This document shows, piece by piece, positions 25,897 to 35,217 of a stretch of 64,000 nucleotides of DNA (the stretch's first letter is position 1; every line of letters begins with the position of its first letter). The stretch is from JAENVT01 sp963773085 (GTDB taxonomy: Bacteria > Actinomycetota > Acidimicrobiia > Acidimicrobiales > Ilumatobacteraceae). Position numbers and translations under genes: made by a program. The notes below the pieces were generated by a model. That model was not told the DNA's origin. It ran no database searches and saw nothing but the letters and a program-made list of their open reading frames with translations. Where the stretch lies: the NCBI GenBank assembly GCA_963773085.1, contig CAVYZS010000018.1, forward strand, positions 372,001 to 436,000, written 5' to 3'.

Positions 25897-27090
25897 ATGT
25901 GGTTTCGCCGCGCTGCGCTCTTCTTCCTGATCCCATTGATACTGATCGCAGCGTGCGGCGACGATACGAATCCCGCAGCGACCGCCACTCCTTCGGATAC
26001 GGCAGTGACCGGCACCCTTGGTGCGGTCGACTCGACAGCGGTTCCCGACACCGTCCCGGCGATCGGGCTGGTGACCGCCGGAGAGCCGTTCCCCGCCGAC
26101 CGGTGCGAAGCAAACAAGGCGGCCGGCACGATCAACTACCTCTCGAGCTTCGACTTTGCCGCGTCGGCATCGATCGTCGACGTCCTGGTGGCCGAAGAGA
26201 AGGGATACTTCGACGACCTCTGCCTCGATGTCAACGTGAAAGCCAGCTTCTCCACCGACAACTACCCGTTGATCGCCGCCGATGAAGCCCAGTTCTCGTC
26301 CGGCGGATCGTTCAGCGAAGTCGTCGACTATGCCGGCCGGAACGACGCCGGCTTCGTTGCGCTCGCCGTCGAAGGCCGCACGGGCATCGATGCTCTCATC
26401 GTCAAGGACGGGCAGAGCACCGACCTCACAGATCTGAAGGGCAAGACGATCGGGGTCAAGGGTGCCATCACCCCGTCGGTTGCAGCGATGCTCAAGAAGG
26501 CCGGGCTCACCGAGGGTGAGGATTACCAAACGGCGCTCCTCGACGGCTTCGACCCCAAGGTGCACATCGCGATCCCCGAAATCATCGGGTTCCCCGGCTT
26601 CAAGAGCAACGAGCCGCTCCAGTTGAAGGCAGCGGGTATTCCATTCGAGCTGTACGACCCGGCGGACTACGACATTCCCGGCAGCTTCGGTGTGCTCTAC
26701 ACCAACTCGACCTTCCTCAAAGACTTTCCCACCGCTGCCGAAGACTTCATGCGCGCCTCTATGAAGGGACTCGCCGATGCAATCGCTGATCCGAAAGCGG
26801 CAGCCGACATCGCTGTCGGCATGATCAACGCAAATGGGAACGCTCTGTTCTTGTCACCGGAAGGTGAGATCGCCCGCTGGGAGGTCGAATCGAAGCTGAT
26901 CGCCGGCTCGAAGGCCAGCGATCTGCCCCTCGGCGTACCCGACCCGAAACTGCTCGAGCAGGAGGTCACCGCCTATGCCGAGATCGGGCTGTTCGACGGC
27001 AAGGTGCCCGATACCAGCACAGTGGTCAACACCACCCTGGTGAAGGGTCTCTACGACGCGGCCGGCACGGTCATCTGGCCGGCGACCTAG
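25897..27090 (+). CDS. NMT1/THI5-like ABC substrate-binding lipoprotein
   Basis: A 397-aa binding protein. A signal peptide ends in a lipobox LILIAAC (Cys20), followed by a Thr/Ala linker. The mature domain shows the NMT1/THI5 pattern: EEKGYFDDLCLDV, DLKGKTIGVKG, and IIGFPGFKSNEP with AAGIPFELYDPADYDIPGSFG. Proteins of this group bind pyrimidine precursors of thiamine, riboflavin, sulfonates or nitrate. The flanking riboflavin synthase relic and ribF favour riboflavin (RibY-like), but this is inference. No FMN or TPP riboswitch was recognised upstream. It ends 3 bases before the convergent ribF stop. Confidence 0.8.
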   Translation: MWFRRAALFFLIPLILIAACGDDTNPAATATPSDTAVTGTLGAVDSTAVPDTVPAIGLVTAGEPFPADRCEANKAAGTINYLSSFDFAASASIVDVLVAEEKGYFDDLCLDVNVKASFSTDNYPLIAADEAQFSSGGSFSEVVDYAGRNDAGFVALAVEGRTGIDALIVKDGQSTDLTDLKGKTIGVKGAITPSVAAMLKKAGLTEGEDYQTALLDGFDPKVHIAIPEIIGFPGFKSNEPLQLKAAGIPFELYDPADYDIPGSFGVLYTNSTFLKDFPTAAEDFMRASMKGLADAIADPKAAADIAVGMINANGNALFLSPEGEIARWEVESKLIAGSKASDLPLGVPDPKLLEQEVTAYAEIGLFDGKVPDTSTVVNTTLVKGLYDAAGTVIWPAT

Positions 27091-27093
27091 CGA

Positions 27094-28041
27094 TCACAAC
27101 GCCCCGAGCACCCGTCGGGCGTGCTCGATGTCGTGCTTCAACTGGCCGATCAGGGCGTCGATGCCGCTGAACTTGCGTTCGCTGCGCAGAAAATGTGTGA
27201 AGCGCACCTCGGCCCGTTCGCCGTAGATATCGCCCTCGAAGTCGAGCAGATGGGCCTCGAGCAGCGAATGATCGGCATGCTCGTAGAACGTCGGTCGCCT
27301 GCCGAGATTGAGCGCGGCCTGATGAACCTCGCCGTTGGGTCGTTCGTAGAAACCGGCGTACACACCATCGGCGGGAAGACAGACCGCATTCGGCACCTCG
27401 ACGTTGGCGGTCGGGAAGCCGAGCAAGCGTCCGCGTTGATCGCCGACGACAACGACGCCTCGGGCCTCGAACGGACGGCCGAGCAATTCAGCGGCAAGCT
27501 CGACCTGCCCGCCGGCAAGGGCTCGCCGGATGGCCGTCGAGCTGATCGATTCATCGACCCCATCAGGGCGCGGCACGAGTTCCAACGGCTGCACTTCGAA
27601 GTTGCCCTCCACGCCAAGCCTGCGCAACAACTCGACGTTGCCTTCGCGCCCGCGGCCGAAATGGAAATCTTCACCCACTACGACGATCGAAGCATCGAGG
27701 CAATCGATCAGCACTCGCTGCACGAAATGAGCAGGCTCCTCGCGTGACTGGGCCTCGTCGAAGTGGATGACGATCGTCGCATCGATGCCTGTGGCGGCGA
27801 GCAATTCCAGCTTCTGGTCGAGATCGGTCAGCAGCTTCGGCGCGGACTCAGGGCGAACGATCGATGCAGGGTGTCGATCGAACGTCATGACCGCCGAACG
27901 GGCTCCCGAGGCCGCGGCGAGCCGGCGAACCGCCTCGATGATCGCCCGGTGGCCGAGGTGAACGCCGTCGTAGGCACCGATCGTCAACACCGTGCGCTCA
28001 CCTTTCCAAGGTGGCGTGTCGAGGCTGGTCACGAGCTGCAC
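27094..28041 (-). CDS. ribF: Bifunctional riboflavin kinase/FAD synthetase
   Basis: A 315-aa enzyme that makes FMN from riboflavin and then FAD. The N-terminal adenylyltransferase domain has the nucleotide motif GAYDGVHLGH and the later ISSTAIRRAL (SSTxIR) signature. The C-terminal flavokinase domain has GRLLGFPTANV with the PTAN metal and nucleotide motif, and LEAHLLDFEGDIYG. It lies downstream of truB in the translation-factor cluster. Its 3' side faces the NMT1-type lipoprotein gene. It would trap imported riboflavin by phosphorylation, which suits a nearby importer. Confidence 0.95.
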   Translation of the reverse strand: MQLVTSLDTPPWKGERTVLTIGAYDGVHLGHRAIIEAVRRLAAASGARSAVMTFDRHPASIVRPESAPKLLTDLDQKLELLAATGIDATIVIHFDEAQSREEPAHFVQRVLIDCLDASIVVVGEDFHFGRGREGNVELLRRLGVEGNFEVQPLELVPRPDGVDESISSTAIRRALAGGQVELAAELLGRPFEARGVVVVGDQRGRLLGFPTANVEVPNAVCLPADGVYAGFYERPNGEVHQAALNLGRRPTFYEHADHSLLEAHLLDFEGDIYGERAEVRFTHFLRSERKFSGIDALIGQLKHDIEHARRVLGAL

Positions 28042-28084
28042 GACTCAGGACGCTATCCCCGCTGACTCCATCGAACGAAGTCGC

Positions 28085-28948
28085 TCAGCCGATCACGACA
28101 GCGGGCTTGGCTGCGGTGCCGAACAACTCGTACACCGCCAGCAACGACCCGGTCGGATCGACGACTGCCCAGGGTCCGTCACCGGAGAACCGCTCGAGCA
28201 CGCGACCATGACGGACCATTTCGGCGGTCGCCTCGTCGACGCTGACCAGCTCGTAGTCGCGCAACGCGTCGGCCGGAGCCATCAGCACACATTCATCGGG
28301 AGGCAACGCCTCCCAATCACCGAAGCTGCCCACTGCGGTGCGCCGAAGGTTGCGGAGATGGGCGGCCCCTCCCAGCAGCCGGCCGAGATCATCAGCCAGC
28401 GAGCGGATGTAGGTACCGGCCGAGCAACGAACCTCGATCCGCAGGACAGACGGGTCGACGGTCTCGTCGACTACAAACGAGTACACGGTGACCGGCCGCG
28501 GCTGACGCTCGACCTCGATCCCCTCGCGAGCCAGTTCGTGTAGTCGCTTGCCATCGATCCGCAGGGCACTGACCATCGGGGGGACCTGCATGATCGGTCC
28601 TGTGAGGTGTTCGGCAGCCGCGACCCGGGCCATGTCGGCGGTGACGGTGGACATGTCGAACGTGGCCGTCACCTCGCCGCTGGAGTCGAGCGTAGAAGTC
28701 GAGGTACCCAGCACCACGTCGGCGGTGTACGTCTTGCCAAGCGCGGTGAGGAACCGCAGCAAGCGAGTTGCCTTGCCGACACCGACCAGCAGCACGCCGG
28801 TCGCATCAGGGTCGAGCGTGCCGGCGTGCCCGACCTGGCGCTCGTCGAACCGCTTGCGCAGCATGCCGACGACATCGTGACTGGTGACCCCGGCGGGTTT
28901 GTCGACCACCGCCAACCCGTGTGTCGTCGGCGGCTTACGCCGAGCCAT
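28085..28948 (-). CDS. truB: tRNA pseudouridine(55) synthase
   Basis: A 287-aa enzyme forming pseudouridine-55 in the T-loop of tRNAs. The catalytic Asp47 is in GHAGTLDPDATGVLLVG. The N-terminus VVDKPAGVTSHDVV and the CSAGTYIRSLADDLG segment are diagnostic. The start overlaps the end of rbfA by 14 bases, and ribF follows after 43 bases. Part of the rimP-nusA-infB operon. Confidence 0.95.
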   Translation of the reverse strand: MARRKPPTTHGLAVVDKPAGVTSHDVVGMLRKRFDERQVGHAGTLDPDATGVLLVGVGKATRLLRFLTALGKTYTADVVLGTSTSTLDSSGEVTATFDMSTVTADMARVAAAEHLTGPIMQVPPMVSALRIDGKRLHELAREGIEVERQPRPVTVYSFVVDETVDPSVLRIEVRCSAGTYIRSLADDLGRLLGGAAHLRNLRRTAVGSFGDWEALPPDECVLMAPADALRDYELVSVDEATAEMVRHGRVLERFSGDGPWAVVDPTGSLLAVYELFGTAAKPAVVIG

Positions 28949-29372
28949 TGCTCTCTATTTCGGCAGGAGCGACCTCGGGCTCCGGCGGCCGGTCGGGCAT
29001 CGTCGCCTTGTCGTGCAGGATCCGCTCGATGCGTTCCGCAGCGCGAATGGTCTCGTCGGGCTTGAACGACAGGATCGGGGTCTTCTTGGCCCTCACCTCG
29101 CGTCCCACCGACGACTGCAGCCGGACCCGATGGCTGGCCAGCGCGGCGAGGACGTCGGCATCGCCCTCTTCGCCGAGCAGCGAGTCGAAGTAGACGATCG
29201 CCCGATTCATCTCCGAATCGACATCGATCGACGTGACGGTGACCATGTCGAGGCGTTCGTCGTCAATGCGCGTCAACGCCTCGGCGATCACCTCGCGCAA
29301 CGATTGGTTGAGCCGCGCCGTACGCGGATAGCGATGCTGCGACGGAGCTGCCGCACGCCGTGGCCTACTCAT
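28935..29372 (-). CDS. rbfA: 30S ribosome-binding factor A
   Basis: A 145-aa KH-fold ribosome maturation factor that binds immature 30S subunits. Recognisable are the N-terminal helix with LNQSLREVIAEALTRIDD and the strand region VTVTSIDVDSEMNRAIVYFDSL. The last ~30 residues are acidic and Pro-rich, a common disordered tail. Its ATG overlaps the stop of the DsbA-like gene by one base (TGATG) and its end overlaps truB, so translation is tightly coupled. Confidence 0.92.
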   Translation of the reverse strand: MSRPRRAAAPSQHRYPRTARLNQSLREVIAEALTRIDDERLDMVTVTSIDVDSEMNRAIVYFDSLLGEEGDADVLAALASHRVRLQSSVGREVRAKKTPILSFKPDETIRAAERIERILHDKATMPDRPPEPEVAPAEIESNGSA

Positions 29373-30010
29373 CAGTCGAAGACCAGCGGCGACCGCTTGG
29401 AACGCTTGAGCTCAGCCATGCAGCTGGTAGTGGCGACGGTCTCGATGGCGTCCCACAGCTTCAAGGCAGCGTCGCCTCGAGGGATCGAGGAGATCACCGG
29501 GCCGAAGAAGCTGGCCTCGTCGGGTTGCCCGGGACGGAACGTGATGATCGGCGTGCCAACGTCTTTACCCGCCCGCTCGAACGCCAGATCGGTCTCGCTG
29601 CGGATGTACAGGTCATGCGAGTCGTCGAGCGCTGCGTCGGCCAGCCCGGGCGACAGTCCACTCGTCTTCAACAGGCCTTGGATCGTTGCAACCGGGTCCT
29701 CGGAGATCTCCGGCTTGCGGCGGCCGAGATGGATTGCCTCACCAAGAGCGGTGTACACCACGCCGACCTGCTCGTTGCCGTGCTCGATGCGAACCTGATC
29801 GGCGACGCGTAAGCCGTAGAGCCCGACCATGTGGCTGGCCCGGTACTCGGGCGTGTACCACTCCTCGGTGCGATGCTCGTTGATCATCTTCAGGCAGATG
29901 AACCGCCAGTTCACCTCGTATGAGCGCAGTTGTTGCACCTCCGTCACCCAGCGAGAGGTGACCCATGCCCAGGGACAAATCGGATCGAAGAAGAACTCGA
30001 GATCAGCCAT
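29372..30010 (-). CDS. DsbA-fold oxidoreductase, mycothiol-dependent nitroreductase-like (Rv2466c type)
   Basis: A 212-aa cytoplasmic thioredoxin-fold protein without signal peptide. The active-site segment is FFDPICPWAWVTSRW, so the usual CxxC is reduced to a single Cys (CPWA). The remainder matches the helical insertion of Rv2466c and FrnE relatives. The cis-proline loop is seen around VGTPIITF. In mycothiol-using actinobacteria the family reduces electrophiles with mycothiol. It sits between infB and rbfA, an unexpected gene in that operon, coupled to rbfA by a one-base overlap. Confidence 0.78.
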   Translation of the reverse strand: MADLEFFFDPICPWAWVTSRWVTEVQQLRSYEVNWRFICLKMINEHRTEEWYTPEYRASHMVGLYGLRVADQVRIEHGNEQVGVVYTALGEAIHLGRRKPEISEDPVATIQGLLKTSGLSPGLADAALDDSHDLYIRSETDLAFERAGKDVGTPIITFRPGQPDEASFFGPVISSIPRGDAALKLWDAIETVATTSCMAELKRSKRSPLVFD

Positions 30011-30029
30011 CGCTTCGAGGATAACGGGA

Positions 30030-33000
30030 CTACACCCTGGCGATCTCGCGTTCCTCGAAGGTCTCGATCACATCGCCGGGCTTGAGATCCTGGAAGTCGC
30101 TGAGGCCGACACCACACTCGAAGCCCTCGCGGACTTCGCGGGCATCTTCCTTGAACCGTTTGAGCGACTGGATGCTGCCCTTCCAGATGATGGTGCCGTC
30201 GCGAAGGAAGCGAACCTTCGTACCGCGGGTGATCTGACCACTGAGCACCAGGCAACCGGCAATAGCGCCGACCTTGGGAACCCGGAAAATCTCGCGGACC
30301 TCGGCTTCGCCGGTGACCACTTCCTCGAACTCCGGTGCGAGCATGCCGACCATCGCCTTCTCGATGTCTTCGAGAAGCTTGTAGATGATCTCGTAAGTAC
30401 GAACCTCGACGTGTTCGGCCTCGGCCATCTCGCGGGCCTTCCGGTCGGGTCGAACGTTGAAACCGATCAACGTGGCATTGGTTGTCGAAGCCAGACTGAT
30501 GTCGTTCTCGGTGATGCCACCAACGGCGCGGTGGACGAATGCCAACTTCACTTCGTCGCGCTCGAGGCGCCGCAGCGACTCGGTAACGGCCTCGAGCGAG
30601 CCCTGCACGTCGGCTTTGAGCACGATGTTGAGCGTGGCGACCTCGCCCGCCTGGATCTGGCTGAAGATGTCTTCGAGCTTGACACCCTTTTGAACTCTTG
30701 CGTCGCCCCGCTGCGCCTTCAGTCGTTGGCGCTGCTCGCGAGCCTCGCCGACCGTCTTGGCGGTCTTCTCGTTGTCGGCGGCTCGGAACTCGTCGCCGGC
30801 GTTGGGCACGCTCTGGAGGCCCAACACCTGGACCGGCATCGATGGGCCGGCTTCTTTGATCTGCTGGCCCTTGTCGTCGATCATGGCCCGAACTCGACCC
30901 CACGCGCCACCGGCAACGATCGGGTCGCCGACTTTCAACGTGCCCTTGTCGACCAGCACGGTGGCCACAGGGCCACGGCCGGTGTCGAGATTGGCTTCGA
31001 GAACGATGCCCTTGGCCCGACCGGCCGGGTTGGCGGTCAGCTCCTCGAGTTCGGCGACGGCCAACAACTGGTCGAGCAACTCGTCGACACCGACGTTCTG
31101 CTGTGCCGACATCTCGACGACGATGGTGTCGCCACCCCACGACTCGGGAACCAGCTCGTACTCGGCGAGCTGGGTGAGCACTCGACCGGGATCGGCGTTG
31201 TCCTTGTCGATCTTGTTGACGGCGACGACGATCGGCACGTCGGCGGCCTTGGCGTGGTTGATCGCCTCGATCGTCTGCGGCATCACACCGTCGTCGGCGG
31301 CAACGACCAGCACGACGATGTCGGTGACCTGGGCACCGCGAGCACGCATCTTGGTGAACGCGGCGTGGCCCGGGGTGTCGATGAACGTGACCTTGCCTCC
31401 GTCGCGTTCGACCATGTAGGCACCGATGTGCTGAGTGATGCCACCGGCTTCACCGGCCACGACGTTGGCATGGCGAATGCGGTCGAGCAGGGTGGTCTTG
31501 CCGTGATCGACGTGACCCATGACTGTGATCACAGGCGCCCGCGACGATTGCAACGATTCGTCGTCGTCGTCGCTGTCGTCGAACATCGCTTGCAGTTCGA
31601 GCTCTTCTTGCTGGCCAGGTTCGACGAGGAGGATCTCGGCACCGACCTCCAGTGCGAACAGCTCCATCTGCTCGTCGGTGAGGGTCATCGTGGCCGTGAC
31701 CATCTCGCCGTTCTGCAGGAGGAATCGGATCACGTCGGCCGCGGTGCGGTTCAGCTTCGGAGCGAACTCCTGCGCCGACACGCCGCGCTCGACGATGATC
31801 GTGCCCTCGGGAACCGGAGCGTTGGTCGCTGTGTAGTTGGAGTTGTACGACGGCTGCATGTCGTCGAAGTCACGACGACGACGGGCACGACTCTTCTTCC
31901 GGGGAGCGCGGCGCTGGCCGTTCGGGCGCGGGCCACCGCCACCTGGGCGCGGGCCACCTGGCCCAGCACCGGGCCCGCCACCAGGGCCGCCGGGCCCGGG
32001 ACGCGGGCCACCGAACCCACCGCCGGGGCGCTGGGCACCGAATCCGCCCGGGCGGGCGCCACCGGGACCGGCGGGTCGAGGCCCACCCGTTCCCGTTCGC
32101 GGTCCACCGGGTCCACCGGGTCCACTGGGACCACCGGGACGAGCGCTGAAGCCGCCACCTGGGCGCGGACCACTGAGTCCGCCACTACGCGCACCGGTGG
32201 GAACGGTTGGCCGGAGCCCACCAGGTGGTGGCGGGATCGGCCGGCCCGACGACGACATGGGACGACCCCCACCGGGCGGCGGGGGAATCGATCGACCGGT
32301 TGACGTTGGTCGAGTGGACGGAGGGCCTGCGGGACGCGGGCTTCCGGCGGGAGCAGTGGCGGCGGCAGGACGAGCAGGTGGGCGGTTCTCGGTCGGCAAC
32401 GGTCGAGCTGCGACCGGAGCGGGAGCGATCTGGGTGACCGCGGCGGGTGCGACCGGGGCAGCAGGTGCCACCGGGGCCGATGCCGCCGGTGCGACGGGGC
32501 GGTGGTCACCGGGTGCAGGTCGGCTGCTGGTGATGCGCCGGGGCTCGTCGTCGTCGTGAGGCGACTCGGACGCCGCGGGGGTGACGTCGACGGGTACGGT
32601 CGGTTCTACGGCCGCCGGCGCCGGGACCGGGGCCGGTTCGGCCACAACGACCGGCTCGGCCTGGGTCGGCTCGGATGGCTCGACCTTTGACGGCGCCTGC
32701 CTCGGTGCGACGTCGACGGTTTCGGGCGCTGCCTTCTTCGCCGCAGCCTTCTTCGCCGGCGCGGCAGGTGTCGCGCCGTCGGCTGCCGGCTCGGCGGCCT
32801 TGGCGGCCGCAGCTTTCTTGGCAGCAGCCTTCTTGACCGGCTTGGGCTCCTCGGGCTGCTCTTGACGGGTCAAACCATCACGAATTGCGCGACGTTCTAG
32901 CCGATCGGCTTGTGCCTCGATCAATGTGCTGGAGTGTGTCTTCACTCCAACACCCATTGCTTCGCACAGCGCCATCATTTCGGCGTTGGTCATTCCGAGC

Positions 33001-33038
33001 TTCTTGGCGAGCTCGTGCACGCGGATGTTTTTCGCCAA
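30030..33038 (-). CDS. infB: Translation initiation factor IF-2
   Basis: A 1002-aa GTPase that places initiator tRNA on the 30S subunit. An IF2_N domain (IRVHELAKKLGMTNAEMM) is at the start. A Lys/Ala histone-like stretch, a Pro/Ala linker and a Gly/Pro/Arg-rich stretch of about 130 residues with GGPGGPR-type repeats follow. A basic patch (RKKSRARRRR) precedes the second IF2_N domain. G1 is GHVDHGKTT, G2/G3 follow with DTPGHAAF, and G4 is NKID. The C-terminal domains end in GDVIETFEEREIARV. The long low-complexity N-terminal part, about 400 residues, is typical for actinobacteria. It follows ylxR by 7 bases. Confidence 0.97.
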   Translation of the reverse strand: MAKNIRVHELAKKLGMTNAEMMALCEAMGVGVKTHSSTLIEAQADRLERRAIRDGLTRQEQPEEPKPVKKAAAKKAAAAKAAEPAADGATPAAPAKKAAAKKAAPETVDVAPRQAPSKVEPSEPTQAEPVVVAEPAPVPAPAAVEPTVPVDVTPAASESPHDDDEPRRITSSRPAPGDHRPVAPAASAPVAPAAPVAPAAVTQIAPAPVAARPLPTENRPPARPAAATAPAGSPRPAGPPSTRPTSTGRSIPPPPGGGRPMSSSGRPIPPPPGGLRPTVPTGARSGGLSGPRPGGGFSARPGGPSGPGGPGGPRTGTGGPRPAGPGGARPGGFGAQRPGGGFGGPRPGPGGPGGGPGAGPGGPRPGGGGPRPNGQRRAPRKKSRARRRRDFDDMQPSYNSNYTATNAPVPEGTIIVERGVSAQEFAPKLNRTAADVIRFLLQNGEMVTATMTLTDEQMELFALEVGAEILLVEPGQQEELELQAMFDDSDDDDESLQSSRAPVITVMGHVDHGKTTLLDRIRHANVVAGEAGGITQHIGAYMVERDGGKVTFIDTPGHAAFTKMRARGAQVTDIVVLVVAADDGVMPQTIEAINHAKAADVPIVVAVNKIDKDNADPGRVLTQLAEYELVPESWGGDTIVVEMSAQQNVGVDELLDQLLAVAELEELTANPAGRAKGIVLEANLDTGRGPVATVLVDKGTLKVGDPIVAGGAWGRVRAMIDDKGQQIKEAGPSMPVQVLGLQSVPNAGDEFRAADNEKTAKTVGEAREQRQRLKAQRGDARVQKGVKLEDIFSQIQAGEVATLNIVLKADVQGSLEAVTESLRRLERDEVKLAFVHRAVGGITENDISLASTTNATLIGFNVRPDRKAREMAEAEHVEVRTYEIIYKLLEDIEKAMVGMLAPEFEEVVTGEAEVREIFRVPKVGAIAGCLVLSGQITRGTKVRFLRDGTIIWKGSIQSLKRFKEDAREVREGFECGVGLSDFQDLKPGDVIETFEEREIARV

Positions 33039-33045
33039 AACCAGT

Positions 33046-33381
33046 TCAGCCTTTCGTTGGCATCGGCGTGCCGGAGTATGTTCCGGTGGCCGTTAAGTCT
33101 CTCATGTTGGTCATAACGCTTTCGAACGGGATCCGCAACCCGTCGAGTGTGGTACTCGGCACGTCACATCGCCAGGCACGGGCAAATGCCCGGCGTCGCA
33201 CGGCGGTGTCGAAACAATCGATCGAACACAGCCAAGCGCCGCGCCCGTGCGACGTGCGGCAGATGATCGGCCCGTCGGCGCCCATGGTGCAGCGAACCAG
33301 CTGCGGTTGGGGCCGACGACTGCGACATCCGATGCACATCCGGACGGGAGTCCTGCGTAGGTCATTCTCCTGCGTTGTCAC
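33046..33381 (-). CDS. ylxR: YlxR (DUF448) family RNA-binding protein
   Basis: A 111-aa protein of the nusA-infB operon. The family signature RMCIGCRSRRPQPQLVRC and the later GRGAWLC, C and RRAFARAWR elements are present. The start is taken as GTG 33381, which overlaps the nusA end by 20 bases and places the signature near the N-terminus as in other members. YlxR proteins have been linked to RNase P and to transcriptional tuning; the role here is by homology. The C-terminal 35 residues look poorly conserved. Confidence 0.85.
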   Translation of the reverse strand: MTTQENDLRRTPVRMCIGCRSRRPQPQLVRCTMGADGPIICRTSHGRGAWLCSIDCFDTAVRRRAFARAWRCDVPSTTLDGLRIPFESVMTNMRDLTATGTYSGTPMPTKG

Positions 33382-34597
33382 CAGCTCCTTGTGTTGAAGC
33401 TTGCTCGACCGATTCGGCTGCGGCCGGCTCGGCTTCGACCGGCTCGTCGGCAGTTGTTTGTGGGTCGGTCGCGACACCGTCGGGCGACTCGCCCGACGCC
33501 TGTGCGTTCCATTGGTCCTGGGTCATCACGCTGCCATCGGCGGCGTGCCATTCCATTTCGCCGGTCTCCTTGTTGGCGACCCACTCGCCCTCTTCGTAGT
33601 CGGCGTCCGCGTACTCGCCCTCCGGGGCCTGGGTCTCGCCTCGGATGTCGATGCGAACTCCGGTGAGCCGGGCGGCGAGGCGCGCATTCTGCCCCTCCTT
33701 GCCGATCGCCAGGCTGAGCTGGTGATCGGGCACGATCACATCGGCCTGCGTGCCGTCGTCACTGATGATGACTTCTTTGACCTTCGCCGGCGACAGCGCC
33801 TTGGCGACGTAGTCGGCGAAGTCCTCGCTGAAGGGCACGATGTCGATCTTCTCGCCGCGTAGTTCGTTGACGACCATCCGCACACGGCCACCGCGCGCTC
33901 CACAGCACGCGCCGACCGGGTCGACGTTGTGATCGTTGCTCCAGACCGCGATCTTCGTGCGGTGACCCGGCTCGCGGGCGCATGCCTTGATCTCGACGAT
34001 GCCGTCGGCGATCTCGGGAACTTCCAGTTCGAAGAGACGCTTGATGAGACCGGGGTGGGTGCGGCTGACGACGATCTGGGGACCCTTCGCCGTCTTGCGC
34101 ACCTCGACGATGTAGGCCTTGACGCGATCGCCTGGCACCGGACGCTCGAACGGCACCTGCTCGGCCTGTGGCAACAACGACTCGACGCGACCGAGGTCGA
34201 GCAGTGTGTAGCGCTGGTCGGTCTGCTGGATGATGCCTGTGACGATGTCACCCTCGCGGTTGGCATATTCCTCGAACTTGCGGTCGCGCTCGGCCTCGCG
34301 GATTCGTTGACTCATCACCTGACGGAACGTCTGAGCTGCGATGCGGCCCATCTCTTCCTTCTTCGGCGTGTCGTCGCGCTCGTTGACCCAGTTGCCATCC
34401 TCGTCGACGTCGTACGCGGTGAAGGTGAACTCCATCGTGTCGGGGTTGACCTCGACCATCACTTCGTCGGCTGCAGTCGGGCGACGCTTGTACGCCGTGG
34501 CCAGTGCATCGACCAGTACGTGCAACAAGGTATCGACCGAGATGTTCTTCTCGTTGGCCAACATGCGCACTGCTTCTGACATGTCGAGACCGCTCAT
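33362..34597 (-). CDS. nusA: Transcription termination/antitermination factor NusA
   Basis: A 411-aa RNA polymerase-binding elongation factor. The N-terminal domain (about 1-130) is followed by an S1 domain (GDIVTGIIQQTDQRYTLLDLG) and two KH domains (region around VDPVGACCGARGGRVRMVVNELRGEKIDIV, then LAIGKEGQNARLAARL). The last 80 residues are acidic and low-complexity. The start overlaps the rimP stop by 4 bases and ylxR overlaps its end. Length and order match the actinobacterial form without extra C-terminal repeats. Confidence 0.95.
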   Translation of the reverse strand: MSGLDMSEAVRMLANEKNISVDTLLHVLVDALATAYKRRPTAADEVMVEVNPDTMEFTFTAYDVDEDGNWVNERDDTPKKEEMGRIAAQTFRQVMSQRIREAERDRKFEEYANREGDIVTGIIQQTDQRYTLLDLGRVESLLPQAEQVPFERPVPGDRVKAYIVEVRKTAKGPQIVVSRTHPGLIKRLFELEVPEIADGIVEIKACAREPGHRTKIAVWSNDHNVDPVGACCGARGGRVRMVVNELRGEKIDIVPFSEDFADYVAKALSPAKVKEVIISDDGTQADVIVPDHQLSLAIGKEGQNARLAARLTGVRIDIRGETQAPEGEYADADYEEGEWVANKETGEMEWHAADGSVMTQDQWNAQASGESPDGVATDPQTTADEPVEAEPAAAESVEQASTQGAGDNAGE

Positions 34598-35169
34598 GAC
34601 ACCTGCTCCTCAGCTGCGGGCTTCTCAGCCACTTTTCTGCCCTTCTTCGTCTCGCTGGGCGCCTTGCCGGGCTTTGGTGCCGGGCCCCACACGAAGACGG
34701 TCCTTGCTCGATCGATCTTGTCGTAGGGCACCGTGCGCTCGGTGAGCGCAGGGTCGTTGAGCTGGATCGTTGCTGCCTGCTCATCGGCTGCGACCAGCAC
34801 ACCCTGCAGACGTCGCTCGCTGCGTTCTCCGTTGGGCGCGACGATGTCGCGCAGGCGCAGCGCCACTGTCTTGCCGATCGACCGTTGGAAATGGGCGGGG
34901 ATTCGCAAGCTGCGCTCGAGACCTGGGCTGGTGACCTCGAGTGTGTAGTGCCCCCCCATCGGATCGTCGTGGTCGAGTTCACGCCCGATCAGACGCGTCG
35001 CCAAGGCGATTGCTTCGAGGTCGAGACCTTCCTCGACACCTACCGGCCGGTCGATGGTCACCCGCAGTGTGCCGCCGCGGAACTCGAGATCGTAGAGGTC
35101 GAGCTGCAGGTCAGAGACGATAGGAGTGATCAGGCGCTCGACCTTTTTCAACGTGCTGGTATCACTCAT
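34594..35169 (-). CDS. rimP: Ribosome maturation factor RimP
   Basis: A 191-aa factor for 30S assembly. The N-terminal domain begins KKVERLITPIVSDLQLDLYDLEFRGG and the central segment HYTLEVTSPGLERSLRIPAHF is diagnostic. The start ATG 35169 has AAGGAG 8 bases upstream; an in-frame ATG at 35190 is less likely. The C-terminal 30 residues are Lys/Ala/Pro-rich. First gene of the rimP-nusA-ylxR-infB operon, preceded by a leader with two hairpins and divergent from proS. Confidence 0.93.
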   Translation of the reverse strand: MSDTSTLKKVERLITPIVSDLQLDLYDLEFRGGTLRVTIDRPVGVEEGLDLEAIALATRLIGRELDHDDPMGGHYTLEVTSPGLERSLRIPAHFQRSIGKTVALRLRDIVAPNGERSERRLQGVLVAADEQAATIQLNDPALTERTVPYDKIDRARTVFVWGPAPKPGKAPSETKKGRKVAEKPAAEEQVS

Positions 35170-35217
35170 CGCATCTCTCCTTTCCTGCATCTCGCGGTGG
35201 TCTCGTAGGTTTCGTGC

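Noticed and set aside
29829..32303. An 824-codon plus-strand frame opposite infB
   Set aside because: It is the complement of infB with low-complexity composition; infB motifs are unmistakable on the other strand.
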